Positions 36,524 to 44,091 of a stretch of 64,000 nucleotides of DNA are shown piece after piece (the first letter of the stretch is position 1; every line of letters starts with the position of its first letter). Source of the DNA: Lachnospiraceae bacterium (GTDB lineage: Bacteria > Bacillota > Clostridia > Lachnospirales > Lachnospiraceae); contig JAFXFO010000003.1 in the NCBI GenBank assembly GCA_017520425.1, forward strand, positions 1-64,000, read 5' to 3'. Made by a program: the position numbers and the translations under genes. The notes under the pieces are model-generated. The model was not told the origin of the DNA, did not search any database, and saw nothing but the letters and a program-made list of their open reading frames with translations.

Positions 36524-38203
36524 TCAGTTCCCCTTTTGACATCTTACAACAACCACCTGGAAGGGTTTGATTACCAGTTTCTCATCCTTCCAATCAATCT
36601 GATCATTTGATAAAATGACTTCCGTCTCTTTTGTATCGTTAATTAAAATACTCTTTTCTTCTTCTGTAAAGTTACCCGCTATCAGAAAATCCTGCTTTTC
36701 TCCCCGCCTGTAATAAGCCATGAATCCCGGCTCCTCTTCCATATAGGGTTCCACCTCTCCATAAACCAAAGCATCCTCATATTCCGGATTTCTTCGCAAA
36801 TGTGAAAGCTTTCGATAATACTGCAACACACTATCCGGATTGTCCTCCTGTTCCTTGGCATTGATACGGGTATAGTTTGGATTAACTGCCAGCCAAGGCT
36901 TTCCTGTGGTGAAACCTGCATGTTCTGTGTCATCCCACTGGAAAGGAGTTCGTGCATTATCTCTGGAGTACTGGCTAACGACCTTCATAGCCTCCTCCTT
37001 GGACAACCCCACCCGCAGACATTCTTCATATTCTGCAATGCTGCTGATATCATCTATCTGAGAAATATCCGCAAAGGTCATATTCTCCATACCAAGCTCC
37101 TGCCCCTGATAAATAAAAGGAATCCCCTTTAACAGGAAATACATGGTAGCTAAAAGCTTCTTTCCCTTGTCATTTCTGCCGGCTTTAGGCAGATAGTAGC
37201 TGACACCCCTGGGCTCGTCATGATTCTCTATAATGTTAGAGTACATACCGATTCCTTTTGCTTTTCGGGCACTGTTGAAGCAACAGTTTTTATACTCGTC
37301 CACCGTAGGGATTCTACTATCATACCAACCCTTGGGAGACTTGCCTTCATTGGTCTGGCTGAAATCAAACATGGTAGAAAAATACCCATTCTCCCCCATA
37401 AAATCAGGCAGCTCTTCTTCCTTTTCATTAAACACTTCTCCTACGGAAAAGGCATTGTATTTTTTGAAGGTTTCATCCCTCATTTCTCCTAAGAATTCAC
37501 CCACGCCCTTTGCATGGTTTACTACCACACTCATGTCGCAGGTACCGTCCGTTCTATCCGCCGGAAAATCACAAAACGGTAGGGGTTTCTTAATATTGAT
37601 AATGGCATCTACACGATATCCGCCCAGGCCCTTTTCCAACCACCAGTTCATCATTTTATAGATGTCCTGTCTCACCTTGGGATTCTCCCAATTTAAGTCC
37701 GGTTGCTTCTTATGGAAGGAGTGATAATAATACCAATCCGTTCCGGGCAATGGTTCCCACACGGAGCCTCCGAAATAGGAACGCCAGTTACAGGGAAGCT
37801 TTCCGTTTTCTTTTTTTGCAAAATAGAAATACTTACCATACTCTCCTTCCGGATCTTCACAAGCCTTTTTAAACCACTCATGTTCATCGGAGCAATGATT
37901 TACCACCAAATCCATCAGCACTATGATGTCCCGCTTCTTGGCTTCCTTCAGCAGTTCTTCCATATCCTCCATGGTGCCAAACATAGGGTCTATCTGATAA
38001 TAATCCGCAATATCATATCCTTGGTCCGCACAGGGCGATACATATACCGGCGATATCCATAATATACCGATACCCAGCTCCTGTAAATAGTCCAAATGTT
38101 GGATAATCCCCCTCAAATCACCTATCCCGTCTCCATTGGTATCCTGAAAACTCTTAGGATAAATCTGATATGCAATTTGTTTATGCCACCATTTCTTTTC
38201 CAT
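36524..38203 (-). CDS. GH13 oligo-1,6-glucosidase/alpha-glucosidase
   Basis: 559 residues, cytoplasmic. TIM barrel with the four GH13 regions: DLVVNH (98-103), GGYRVDAI with nucleophile Asp199, VGEVF with acid/base Glu256, ENHDEPR with Asp329. The QPDLNW segment and the overall layout fit the oligo-1,6-glucosidase/dextran glucosidase subfamily that cleaves isomalto-oligosaccharides or trehalose-like sugars. Adjacent to the sugar importer. A hairpin with weak T tract follows its stop (about 36507-36530). Confidence 0.92.
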   Translation of the reverse strand: MEKKWWHKQIAYQIYPKSFQDTNGDGIGDLRGIIQHLDYLQELGIGILWISPVYVSPCADQGYDIADYYQIDPMFGTMEDMEELLKEAKKRDIIVLMDLVVNHCSDEHEWFKKACEDPEGEYGKYFYFAKKENGKLPCNWRSYFGGSVWEPLPGTDWYYYHSFHKKQPDLNWENPKVRQDIYKMMNWWLEKGLGGYRVDAIINIKKPLPFCDFPADRTDGTCDMSVVVNHAKGVGEFLGEMRDETFKKYNAFSVGEVFNEKEEELPDFMGENGYFSTMFDFSQTNEGKSPKGWYDSRIPTVDEYKNCCFNSARKAKGIGMYSNIIENHDEPRGVSYYLPKAGRNDKGKKLLATMYFLLKGIPFIYQGQELGMENMTFADISQIDDISSIAEYEECLRVGLSKEEAMKVVSQYSRDNARTPFQWDDTEHAGFTTGKPWLAVNPNYTRINAKEQEDNPDSVLQYYRKLSHLRRNPEYEDALVYGEVEPYMEEEPGFMAYYRRGEKQDFLIAGNFTEEEKSILINDTKETEVILSNDQIDWKDEKLVIKPFQVVVVRCQKGN

Positions 38204-38296
38204 CTGTCTTATCCTCTCGTTTATTTCCTACAGTTATATTTTTCTAACACTTTCTTACTATTATGTTTCCGAATCCGCTTAATATTCGCACTTGCT

Positions 38297-38324
38297 ATTA
38301 TAACAAATTTCCAGATATTACTAA
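38297..38324 (-). promoter_or_regulatory. Possible promoter of the GH13-ABC unit
   Basis: Minus strand TATAAT (38297-38302) with an imperfect TTTAGT about 17 bp upstream. Good -10, weak -35; about 95 bp before the GH13 start. It partly adjoins the rubrerythrin terminator. Confidence 0.45.
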
Positions 38325-38352
38325 AGCGGCCATCTTCAAAAGATGGCCGCTT
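38324..38352 (-). terminator. Terminator of the rubrerythrin gene
   Basis: 12-bp GC-rich stem AAGCGGCCATCT/AGATGGCCGCTT with a short loop, 11 nt past the stop. The T tract on the minus strand is short, so read-through is possible. Confidence 0.6.
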
Positions 38353-38362
38353 CCTAATTTAC

Positions 38363-38902
38363 TTAGTAGTTTTCTTTTCTTACTTCGAAATAAGCCTGGG
38401 GATGATTACATACAGGACAAACTTCCGGTGCTGCCACACTCACTACGATATGACCGCAGTTACGGCATTCCCAAACCTGTACGCCACTCTTTTCAAATAC
38501 CTGCCTGGTTTCCACATTGTTTAATAATGCACGATATCTTTCTTCATGACTCTTTTCAATAGCCGCTACTCCACGGAATTTTGCAGCCAGCTCGGTAAAG
38601 CCTTCTTCCTCTGCATCACGAGCCATTCTGTCATACATATCAGTCCATTCAAAATTTTCACCCTCAGCTGCATGCTGTAAATTGGTAGCTGTATCGCCCA
38701 ACTCACCCAATTCCTTAAACCACAGCTTCGCATGTTCCTTTTCATTGTCCGCAGTTTTTAAAAACAACTCTGCAATCTGTTCATAGCCAGCCTTCTTTGC
38801 TACGGATGCAAAGTAGGTATACTTATTTCTTGCCTGAGATTCTCCTGCAAATGCTTCCCACAGATTCTTTTCTGTCTTGGTTCCTGCATACTTGTTTGCC
38901 AT
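38363..38902 (-). CDS. Rubrerythrin
   Basis: 179 residues. Ferritin-like diiron domain with [13 protein letters not shown] (15-27) and [10 protein letters not shown], second ExxH in [12 protein letters not shown], then a C-terminal rubredoxin domain with CRNC and CPVC (iron site). Reduces hydrogen peroxide in anaerobes. Consensus promoter at 38953-38982; no electron-donor gene adjacent. Confidence 0.95.
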   Translation of the reverse strand: MANKYAGTKTEKNLWEAFAGESQARNKYTYFASVAKKAGYEQIAELFLKTADNEKEHAKLWFKELGELGDTATNLQHAAEGENFEWTDMYDRMARDAEEEGFTELAAKFRGVAAIEKSHEERYRALLNNVETRQVFEKSGVQVWECRNCGHIVVSVAAPEVCPVCNHPQAYFEVRKENY

Positions 38903-38952
38903 ATCTGATTCCTCCTGAAATTACATCATATATGCCCCATAGGGCTACTTCT

Positions 38953-38982
38953 ATTATACTATTTTCATTTGCATTTTCGCAA
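38953..38982 (-). promoter_or_regulatory. Promoter of rubrerythrin
   Basis: Minus strand TTGCGA (38977-38982), 18-bp spacer, TATAAT (38953-38958). A small GCCCTATGGGGC hairpin lies in the leader. Confidence 0.7.
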
Positions 38983-39001
38983 GTAAAATTCTTATAAACA
39001 T

Positions 39002-39030
39002 TTGACGCATTTCTTTCCTGAATGTAAAAT
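39002..39030 (+). promoter_or_regulatory. Promoter of the GNAT gene
   Basis: TTGACG (39002-39007), 17-bp spacer, TAAAAT (39025-39030), 33 bp before the start codon. Confidence 0.65.
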
Positions 39031-39062
39031 AAAAATATAAAAATCAAAAAGGAAGAACAACC

Positions 39063-39593
39063 ATGAAAGCACATAAACCCCAAAACTTATTACAATGGAT
39101 TCAGATATATATTCTTTATCATAAATCCTTCCCCAAGTGTGAAAAGAAGCCATTTTCACGAATTCTTTCCACCTATCGAAAAGGTAATGCCGATGTCTGG
39201 TATTTATCTTACAAAGGATACTTTGCCGGCCTGGCCATTACCATCAACAGTAAAGATACCATCTTACTGGATTATTATGCCATTTCTCCTCGTATGCGTG
39301 GACATGGTATCGGCTCCCGTGTTCTTCGCAGCATGCAGAAGCACTATGCTCCCAAAGGGCTTCTTATCGAAATCGAAAGTTGCACCCCTGATGCTCCCAA
39401 TCGGAAAGAACGTACCCGCCGAAAAGAATTTTATCTGTGCAACCGCATGGTCCCTCTGAACATCGATGTACTTCTTTTTGGTGTAGAAATGGAACTTCTT
39501 GGCTATAATTGTCAGGTTGATTTCTCCAAATATCGTGCTATCTATGCTGAGAATTATGGAGAACTTTTGGCGAAAAATGTGAAAAAGCGATGA
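39063..39593 (+). CDS. GNAT-family N-acetyltransferase
   Basis: 176 residues. The acetyl-CoA-binding motif A is visible as ISPRMRGHGIGSRVLRSMQ (about 78-96), after strands typical of GNAT. Substrate unknown. Its stop lies 3 nt from the stop of the convergent Rpn-type gene. Confidence 0.8.
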   Translation: MKAHKPQNLLQWIQIYILYHKSFPKCEKKPFSRILSTYRKGNADVWYLSYKGYFAGLAITINSKDTILLDYYAISPRMRGHGIGSRVLRSMQKHYAPKGLLIEIESCTPDAPNRKERTRRKEFYLCNRMVPLNIDVLLFGVEMELLGYNCQVDFSKYRAIYAENYGELLAKNVKKR

Positions 39594-39596
39594 TGC

Positions 39597-40505
39597 CTAC
39601 GGCATCTCCTGCATTTTTCTGCAAAACATTTCCTCCGACATATTTGCTCGTTTTGCAGCATCTTCCAATTTCAACAATCCATCCTTTACCAGACTACATA
39701 ATGTTACCAGTATGCCTTCTTCTCTTCCTTCTTCTCTTTCATCTTCAAATGCCTTACACATATCCAATCCTCCTTCTTCCTGCGGAAACAATTTTAAACT
39801 CTTCTTCCCAATCAAAACACCCATGGTATCTATGGATATCTCATCCAGCGTTTTAAATCGTTCTTTATGTTCCAGATAGTACTGTTTCATAGCCTCCCGA
39901 TCCTCACTACGCTTAAATATGGCTATGATTTCACGTAGGCTGGTCTCGTAATTCTCTTCCTGTAAATCTTTTAGGTTATATATTCGTATCCGATAATCTT
40001 TTAGAAGCTTTCTAAAATCTTTCCCAAGCTCCTCCACATCCATCATATCCAGGATTCCCTGCGGACCATCGTAAGTCTCTTCCCCACAATACAATCCTAT
40101 GGTATAAACAGGAAGCAGCTTATCCGTCTTCCGGAAACCATACAAATAAACACCTGCTCTGTCTTTCTTTTCTTCCCGATTTTTCTGCCGGATATCCTTT
40201 ATCTGTCGTTGCAACTCCTGCACATTGTAGTCCATCACCTTCACCGGTATGGTATAGTCCAGAGTAGCCATGACCTCTACGCCAAGCAGCACATCTTTCT
40301 TCCCCTTACAATACATCTGCACATCCCTATACACATTGCCGGTCCTGCCTTTTTTATTCTTAGGCTTGTAGTACTCCCGATCATGCCTTTGCAGCTGCCA
40401 GATTTTAATCTTCCGCTTTCCGCGAAACACCGTACCGTTCCAAAAATCTGCATAATATCCGGGCAGTCCCAAATAATCACAGACGATATTATTGATTTCT
40501 CCCAT
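39597..40505 (-). CDS. Rpn-family PD-(D/E)XK nuclease-like protein
   Basis: 302 residues from ATG 40505, preceded by AAGGAGG. The N-terminal half has RDVQMYCKGKKDVLLGVEVMATLDY (an ExK-type nuclease core in which the second acidic-x-Lys pair appears altered) and VKVMDYNVQELQRQ. The middle and C-terminal parts, with acidic EDEREEGREEGI and a helical tail, match the family of recombination-promoting nuclease/putative transposase (Rpn/PDDEXK_2). Such genes often occur as scattered paralogs. Activity is not proven; the variant EVM core raises doubt about catalysis. Confidence 0.75.
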   Translation of the reverse strand: MGEINNIVCDYLGLPGYYADFWNGTVFRGKRKIKIWQLQRHDREYYKPKNKKGRTGNVYRDVQMYCKGKKDVLLGVEVMATLDYTIPVKVMDYNVQELQRQIKDIRQKNREEKKDRAGVYLYGFRKTDKLLPVYTIGLYCGEETYDGPQGILDMMDVEELGKDFRKLLKDYRIRIYNLKDLQEENYETSLREIIAIFKRSEDREAMKQYYLEHKERFKTLDEISIDTMGVLIGKKSLKLFPQEEGGLDMCKAFEDEREEGREEGILVTLCSLVKDGLLKLEDAAKRANMSEEMFCRKMQEMP

Positions 40506-40691
40506 GAAAAAACCTCCTTTCGGACGAATTTGCCATGGGAATAGAAAATAACAAAAACAAACCCGCCACTTCAATTATTTTAAAGAGTAAAATGGCTGAT
40601 TTGCCGCGAATGTGCCGATTGCACGTTACTTTAGATTACTCGATAAAATAATTGTAGGGCGGTACCTGCCTTTTGTCAAGATGTTCTTTCA

Positions 40692-41366
40692 TTATTCATG
40701 CTTCAGCTCAACCAAAACACTTCTGCACCATAATAATAATTTACTAAGCACCTTATCAAAATCATATTCTTCCGTTTCGGATATCTTTAAGGATATTTCC
40801 ATAATATCCTTATCCCGGCTTTCCAGTAAGGATATTAATTCCCTTTTGGTTACGCAGAACACTCCTGTTTTCAGGTAATACATATTCTGCAATATAAAGA
40901 ATACGCCTTTGTACGTTAGCGGAAGCTTCTGATAGTTTGTCTCTCTATCAGCATGTATATATCTATGACATATTTCATGATAAAGATTACCAACACTTAA
41001 CTTAATAAAATTAGAAACGTCCTCTTTGCTGTATTCAGGAATCAACACCGCCAGATTTCCGTAATAGTCCTTCGTGCTATGCAAAAGATGACACAACTCA
41101 AGAGGGTTCCATGCATTGAATTCGTCCATGCCACATATGAACCCACAAGATTTTTCATAGTCCTGCATTTGCATAATAATTTCTCTATAAAGCTTCATAT
41201 CCTGTAAAGAAAGCTCCTTCAAAATTACCATAACATCTAAATCGCTGTTCTCTGTAGCTTCCATGCGCAAATAACTACCTTGCAAACCCACGTATATTAA
41301 TCTATCACTAAATATATTTTTCAATGAAGCAATTAGTTCACTCATATATTCTTCTACTCTAAACAT
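40692..41366 (-). CDS. Nucleotidyltransferase-domain protein
   Basis: 224 residues. GSYLRMEATENSDLDVMVIL (30-49) is the Pol-beta-type GS...D.D motif with metal-binding Asp44 and Asp46; a helical HEPN-like or KNTase C-terminal region follows. Relatives modify small molecules or act in toxin-antitoxin pairs; no clear partner other than the Nudix gene, whose 3' end it overlaps by 13 nt. Confidence 0.75.
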   Translation of the reverse strand: MFRVEEYMSELIASLKNIFSDRLIYVGLQGSYLRMEATENSDLDVMVILKELSLQDMKLYREIIMQMQDYEKSCGFICGMDEFNAWNPLELCHLLHSTKDYYGNLAVLIPEYSKEDVSNFIKLSVGNLYHEICHRYIHADRETNYQKLPLTYKGVFFILQNMYYLKTGVFCVTKRELISLLESRDKDIMEISLKISETEEYDFDKVLSKLLLWCRSVLVELKHE

Positions 41367-41818
41367 TCCGGGTCACCTACCTCTTCATTACCTAAATATA
41401 CTTTATAGGGCTTACCTTCATATAGGTTCATAATTTGCCTGCGTAGCTTAGATGGATAAAGTTTGGAATGATTTAGATTATGAATATCTATCCAGGCATA
41501 TCCTATTTGATTTGTATCTCTATGCAATACTGCATTCGGAATTTCTCTGATATATTCACACAAGAAAACCAAATCCACCCTATGAAATGCTTCCCCATGA
41601 ATCCCTTCTATCACAAATACCAGTTCTTTCGGAATTACTTCCATTGCCATTTCCTCTGCTACTTCTCTACAAACCGCATCAATGAGAAGTTCTTCTCCCT
41701 CTTGTCCTCCTCCGGGCATAATATACCACTCTTCATCATTATCCTTAATTCGGATTACAAGCATTTTTCCATCTTTCATAATCAATGCCTTTGCTGCGTT
41801 CCTAATAGGTCTCTCCAT
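41354..41818 (-). CDS. Nudix hydrolase
   Basis: 154 residues from ATG 41818 (MERPIRNAAKALIMKDGKML), chosen for an AGAGAGG SD; a Met eight codons upstream has none. Nudix box GGQEGEELLIDAVCREVAEEM, complete except for Met in place of the final Gly. Hydrolyses a nucleoside diphosphate linked compound; substrate unknown. Overlaps the nucleotidyltransferase gene, implying co-translation. Confidence 0.88.
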   Translation of the reverse strand: MERPIRNAAKALIMKDGKMLVIRIKDNDEEWYIMPGGGQEGEELLIDAVCREVAEEMAMEVIPKELVFVIEGIHGEAFHRVDLVFLCEYIREIPNAVLHRDTNQIGYAWIDIHNLNHSKLYPSKLRRQIMNLYEGKPYKVYLGNEEVGDPECLE

Positions 41819-41922
41819 ATTGTCTATGCACCTCTCTTTCATATTTTATATAAAAATTTTAGGTTCTTTTCCGAAAAATGTATAGACTTGTAATTCATTA
41901 TTTGATATACTGTATAATGAAC

Positions 41923-41949
41923 TGTGCCCGGAATTCATCCGGGCACTTT
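41923..41949 (+). other. GC-rich hairpin near the aspS 3' end
   Basis: GTGCCCGG/CCGGGCAC stem with a T run only on the plus strand, where no gene ends. On the minus strand, downstream of aspS, the T tract is absent, so aspS termination here would be weak. A second GTGCCCG copy lies at 41968-41975. Confidence 0.4.
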
Positions 41950-41981
41950 TATTGTTTATAACTGCTAAATATGTGCCCGAC

Positions 41982-43310
41982 TTAGGGAGTCAGGCGATTT
42001 ATATCCCTGGGAAACAGGGTGGCATATCTGACATTCTCAAAGCCCAAAAGCTTTGCGGTCAGTCGCTCCAGCCCTAAGCCCATGCCACCATGAGGAGGCA
42101 TACCATGTTTATGCATCATCAGATAGCTTTCAAACAACTCAACGGTCATACCTAAACGCTTCAGCTTAGCCACCTGTTCCTCGTATCCATGAATACGCTG
42201 ACCACCGGTGGTCACTTCCAATCCGCGGAACAGTAAGTCGAAGCTTAATGTTTCTTCCGGATTTTCCTTAGATTCCATGGCATAAAAGGGTCTCTTTTTA
42301 CTGGGATAACGAGTCACAAATACAAATTCACTACCAAATTGTTTCTTAATCAGTTCACTTAACAGTTTCTCCTCCTCAGGTTCAAAGTCTTCATAGTCCT
42401 TGATTTCCCTTCCGTAAGCTTTGGAAACCATTTCTTTTGCTTCCAAAAAGCGTACTCTCGGTATCTTTTCGATCACCGGAAGTTGTACCTTTAGAAGTTC
42501 CAATTCCTTGGAATAATGCTCCTGAAGATATGCAAGCATAAAGGTTAACATCCTCTCTTCCATGTCCATGATTTCCTCGAAGCCGGTGATAAAGCCCATC
42601 TCAAAGTCCACACTGGTATATTCATTCAGATGTCTGGATGTATCATGCTTTTCAGCCCGGAATACCGGTGCAATCTCAAACACTCTTTCAAACACACCAA
42701 CCATCATTTGCTTGTAAAACTGCGGACTCTGTGCCAGAAAAGCTTCCTTTCCAAAATAGTCCAGCTTAAATATATTAGCACCGCCTTCTGCACCGGCAGC
42801 CACAATCTTAGGGGTGTGTACCTCTGTAAAATTCTCCCCGTATAAAAACTCACGAAAAGCCCTACCTATCCCTTCCTGCAATTTGAATATGGCTCTTTCC
42901 TTTTCATTCCGAAGGGTAATGGGGCGGAAATTCAGCAAATTCTCAATAGAGGTATCCACCTTCTTTTGATTGATGACAATGGGAGTGCTTTCCGTAGGCA
43001 TCGATAATATTTCTACCTTTAAAAGCAGCAACTCATAACCCACTTTAGAGCGTTCCTCTGCCACTACCTTTGCCGTAAAAATCACGGTGCTTTCTTCCGT
43101 CAGACTTTCCATAGGGAATTCACTGCACTCTGCACTATATACCCCCTGCACCACACTACGCTTGGTCCGAAGCAGCACAAAAGCAAAGTCACTCATCTTA
43201 CGAATCTTATAGATACTGCCGTGAATCCTTATCACTTCTCCAATATGATGCACCAATTCTTCTGCTTCTACCTGTAATAATTCATTTTCTAATATATTTC
43301 TATTGTTCAT
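41982..43310 (-). CDS. aspS: Aspartyl-tRNA synthetase, archaeal type (AspS2)
   Basis: 442 residues from ATG 43310 (MNNRNILEN), chosen because AAGGAG lies upstream; the longer TTG start is rejected. N-terminal OB fold (anticodon-binding, about 15-115) then class II core: motif 2 FRAEKHDTSRHLNEYTSVDFEMGF and motif 3 MGLGLERLTAKLLG. It lacks the bacterial GAD insertion and is the archaeal/eukaryal type. In bacteria such enzymes are often non-discriminating and charge both tRNA-Asp and tRNA-Asn, feeding GatCAB (family knowledge). The long upstream leader suggests attenuation. Confidence 0.92.
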   Translation of the reverse strand: MNNRNILENELLQVEAEELVHHIGEVIRIHGSIYKIRKMSDFAFVLLRTKRSVVQGVYSAECSEFPMESLTEESTVIFTAKVVAEERSKVGYELLLLKVEILSMPTESTPIVINQKKVDTSIENLLNFRPITLRNEKERAIFKLQEGIGRAFREFLYGENFTEVHTPKIVAAGAEGGANIFKLDYFGKEAFLAQSPQFYKQMMVGVFERVFEIAPVFRAEKHDTSRHLNEYTSVDFEMGFITGFEEIMDMEERMLTFMLAYLQEHYSKELELLKVQLPVIEKIPRVRFLEAKEMVSKAYGREIKDYEDFEPEEEKLLSELIKKQFGSEFVFVTRYPSKKRPFYAMESKENPEETLSFDLLFRGLEVTTGGQRIHGYEEQVAKLKRLGMTVELFESYLMMHKHGMPPHGGMGLGLERLTAKLLGFENVRYATLFPRDINRLTP

Positions 43311-43324
43311 AATGATATTCTCCT

Positions 43325-43402
43325 TTATTTTTCCTCTATACAAATTCTAAAAAGCTTTACCGGAAACATTTTATCCATTAAGACATCGTCTTTATGTCTC
43401 AT
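43325..43402 (-). CDS. Possible second leader peptide before aspS
   Basis: 25 codons, MRHKDDVLMDKMFPVKLFR and on to IEEK. ATG 43402 has AAGGA about 9 nt upstream. The stop TAA sits within the SD region of aspS (TAAAGGAG), so translation could be coupled. It contains Asp-Asp near the start and a GACAT/GATGTC stem. No homology judgement possible. Confidence 0.4.
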   Translation of the reverse strand: MRHKDDVLMDKMFPVKLFRICIEEK

Positions 43403-43440
43403 ATAATCACGTCCTTTCTACAAAAAAACTGTATCATTAA

Positions 43441-43575
43441 CCTCGCAACGGATGTTGCGAGGTGTCGCGGCATTCGCAACGCGCAGAGACGAGATACGCT
43501 CTGCGAATCTCGCTCTGATGAGCGGTCGGCGAATACCATCTCGTGCAAGCACGATGGTGCTCCCTCGTCGCCATC
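43441..43575. repeat. Multi-hairpin element in the aspS leader
   Basis: Three strong stems: CCTCGCAAC/GTTGCGAGG (43441-43449, 43454-43462), CGCAGAG/CTCTGCG (43482-43488, 43499-43505) and ACCATC-CGTGC/GCACG-ATGGT (43535-43558). It sits between the leader terminator and the second uORF. In style it resembles the other intergenic hairpin clusters. Role unknown. Confidence 0.5.
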
Positions 43576-43577
43576 AC

Positions 43578-43611
43578 AAAAAAGACCACACGAGTATATA
43601 CCCATGTGGTC
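43578..43611 (-). terminator. Intrinsic terminator within the aspS leader (attenuator)
   Basis: Minus strand: GACCACATG/CGTGTGGTC (9 bp, one U-G; 43611-43603 and 43592-43584) followed by TTTTTT. It lies about 195 nt after the promoter and 270 nt before aspS, so it must be read through for aspS expression. No T-box core sequence lies upstream. Confidence 0.75.
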
Positions 43612-43671
43612 CTACTTACATTTCTTTATAAGGCAATTCTGTTGCCCTTCTAAAACTGTAAACATCTCACA

Positions 43672-43728
43672 CAGGTACAACACGAATAGCGCTTGTACCT
43701 GCGGAAGTTATTCCCAGCTACAAGCGCT
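43672..43728 (-). promoter_or_regulatory. Mutually exclusive stems of the aspS attenuator
   Basis: Segment 1 AGCGCTTGTA (43728-43719) pairs perfectly with segment 2 TACAAGCGCT (43697-43688). Segment 2 extended, CAGGTACAA (43701-43693), pairs perfectly with segment 3 TTGTACCTG (43680-43672). Positions 43693-43697 are used by both, so only one can form. Segment 1 overlaps the stop codon of the leader peptide. Confidence 0.65.
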
Positions 43729-43777
43729 GCCTATCATCGTCCCTATTCAGTTGAACACACTGAATATTTATTTGCAT
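43718..43777 (-). CDS. Asp-rich leader peptide of aspS
   Basis: 19 residues, MQINIQCVQLNRDDDRQRL. SD AGAGG 8 nt before ATG 43777. Codons 13-15 are GAC GAT GAT, Asn codons at 4 and 11. A ribosome paused at the Asp codons would cover segment 1 of the exclusive stems. The composition, position and structure fit an attenuator that senses charged tRNA-Asp. Confidence 0.65.
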   Translation of the reverse strand: MQINIQCVQLNRDDDRQRL

Positions 43778-43806
43778 GATTACAGCCTCTTTTCTAATTT
43801 TGATAG

Positions 43807-43835
43807 ACTGTAACACAGAAAACTCTTCTTGTCAA
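43807..43835 (-). promoter_or_regulatory. Promoter of the aspS leader
   Basis: Minus strand TTGACA (43830-43835), 17-bp spacer, TACAGT (43807-43812). Start near 43800, about 490 nt upstream of aspS. Confidence 0.8.
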
Positions 43836-43839
43836 GTAT

Positions 43840-44091
43840 TTATACTATTTTCCGGATAGAATCAACGGATAATCCATACTCCTGCGCCAGGTCCTCCATC
43901 GTACTTCCTTCTCTGTACTTCCTTCGAATCTCTTCATTCCGCTGCTTATAATAGCTACGGGCACCGGAAGCTTCTCCCCATGACTTTTTGGCATCTGTAC
44001 CGGGAACATACAATGTCTCACCGGCAGCATACTTTTGAAGTTCCTTGAGCAGCTTGTCCGGCAGAATATCCTGTGCATTCCTATACTTCAT
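43840..44091 (-). CDS. CD3324-family small helix-turn-helix protein
   Basis: 83 residues: MKYRNAQDILPDKLLKELQKYAAGETLYVPG start, then a basic helix and a C-terminal HTH (MEDLAQEYGLSVDSIRKIV). It matches the small Mor-like/CD3324 DNA-binding family of Clostridia. Its start overlaps the end of the upstream gene by 11 nt, so the pair is translated together; it probably regulates that gene or a shared process. Confidence 0.75.
   Translation of the reverse strand: MKYRNAQDILPDKLLKELQKYAAGETLYVPGTDAKKSWGEASGARSYYKQRNEEIRRKYREGSTMEDLAQEYGLSVDSIRKIV

Noticed and set aside
39597..40505. Insertion sequence
   Set aside because: The gene is of the Rpn/PDDEXK_2 group sometimes labelled transposase, but there are no terminal inverted repeats or target-site duplications.
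41923..41949. Strong aspS terminator
   Set aside because: The T tract is on the wrong strand for aspS; recorded only as a hairpin.
43578..43835. T-box riboswitch for aspS
   Set aside because: No T-box core (a GGUGG-ACCGCG-like stretch) precedes the terminator and no clear specifier-loop stem was found. A covariance search would settle this.
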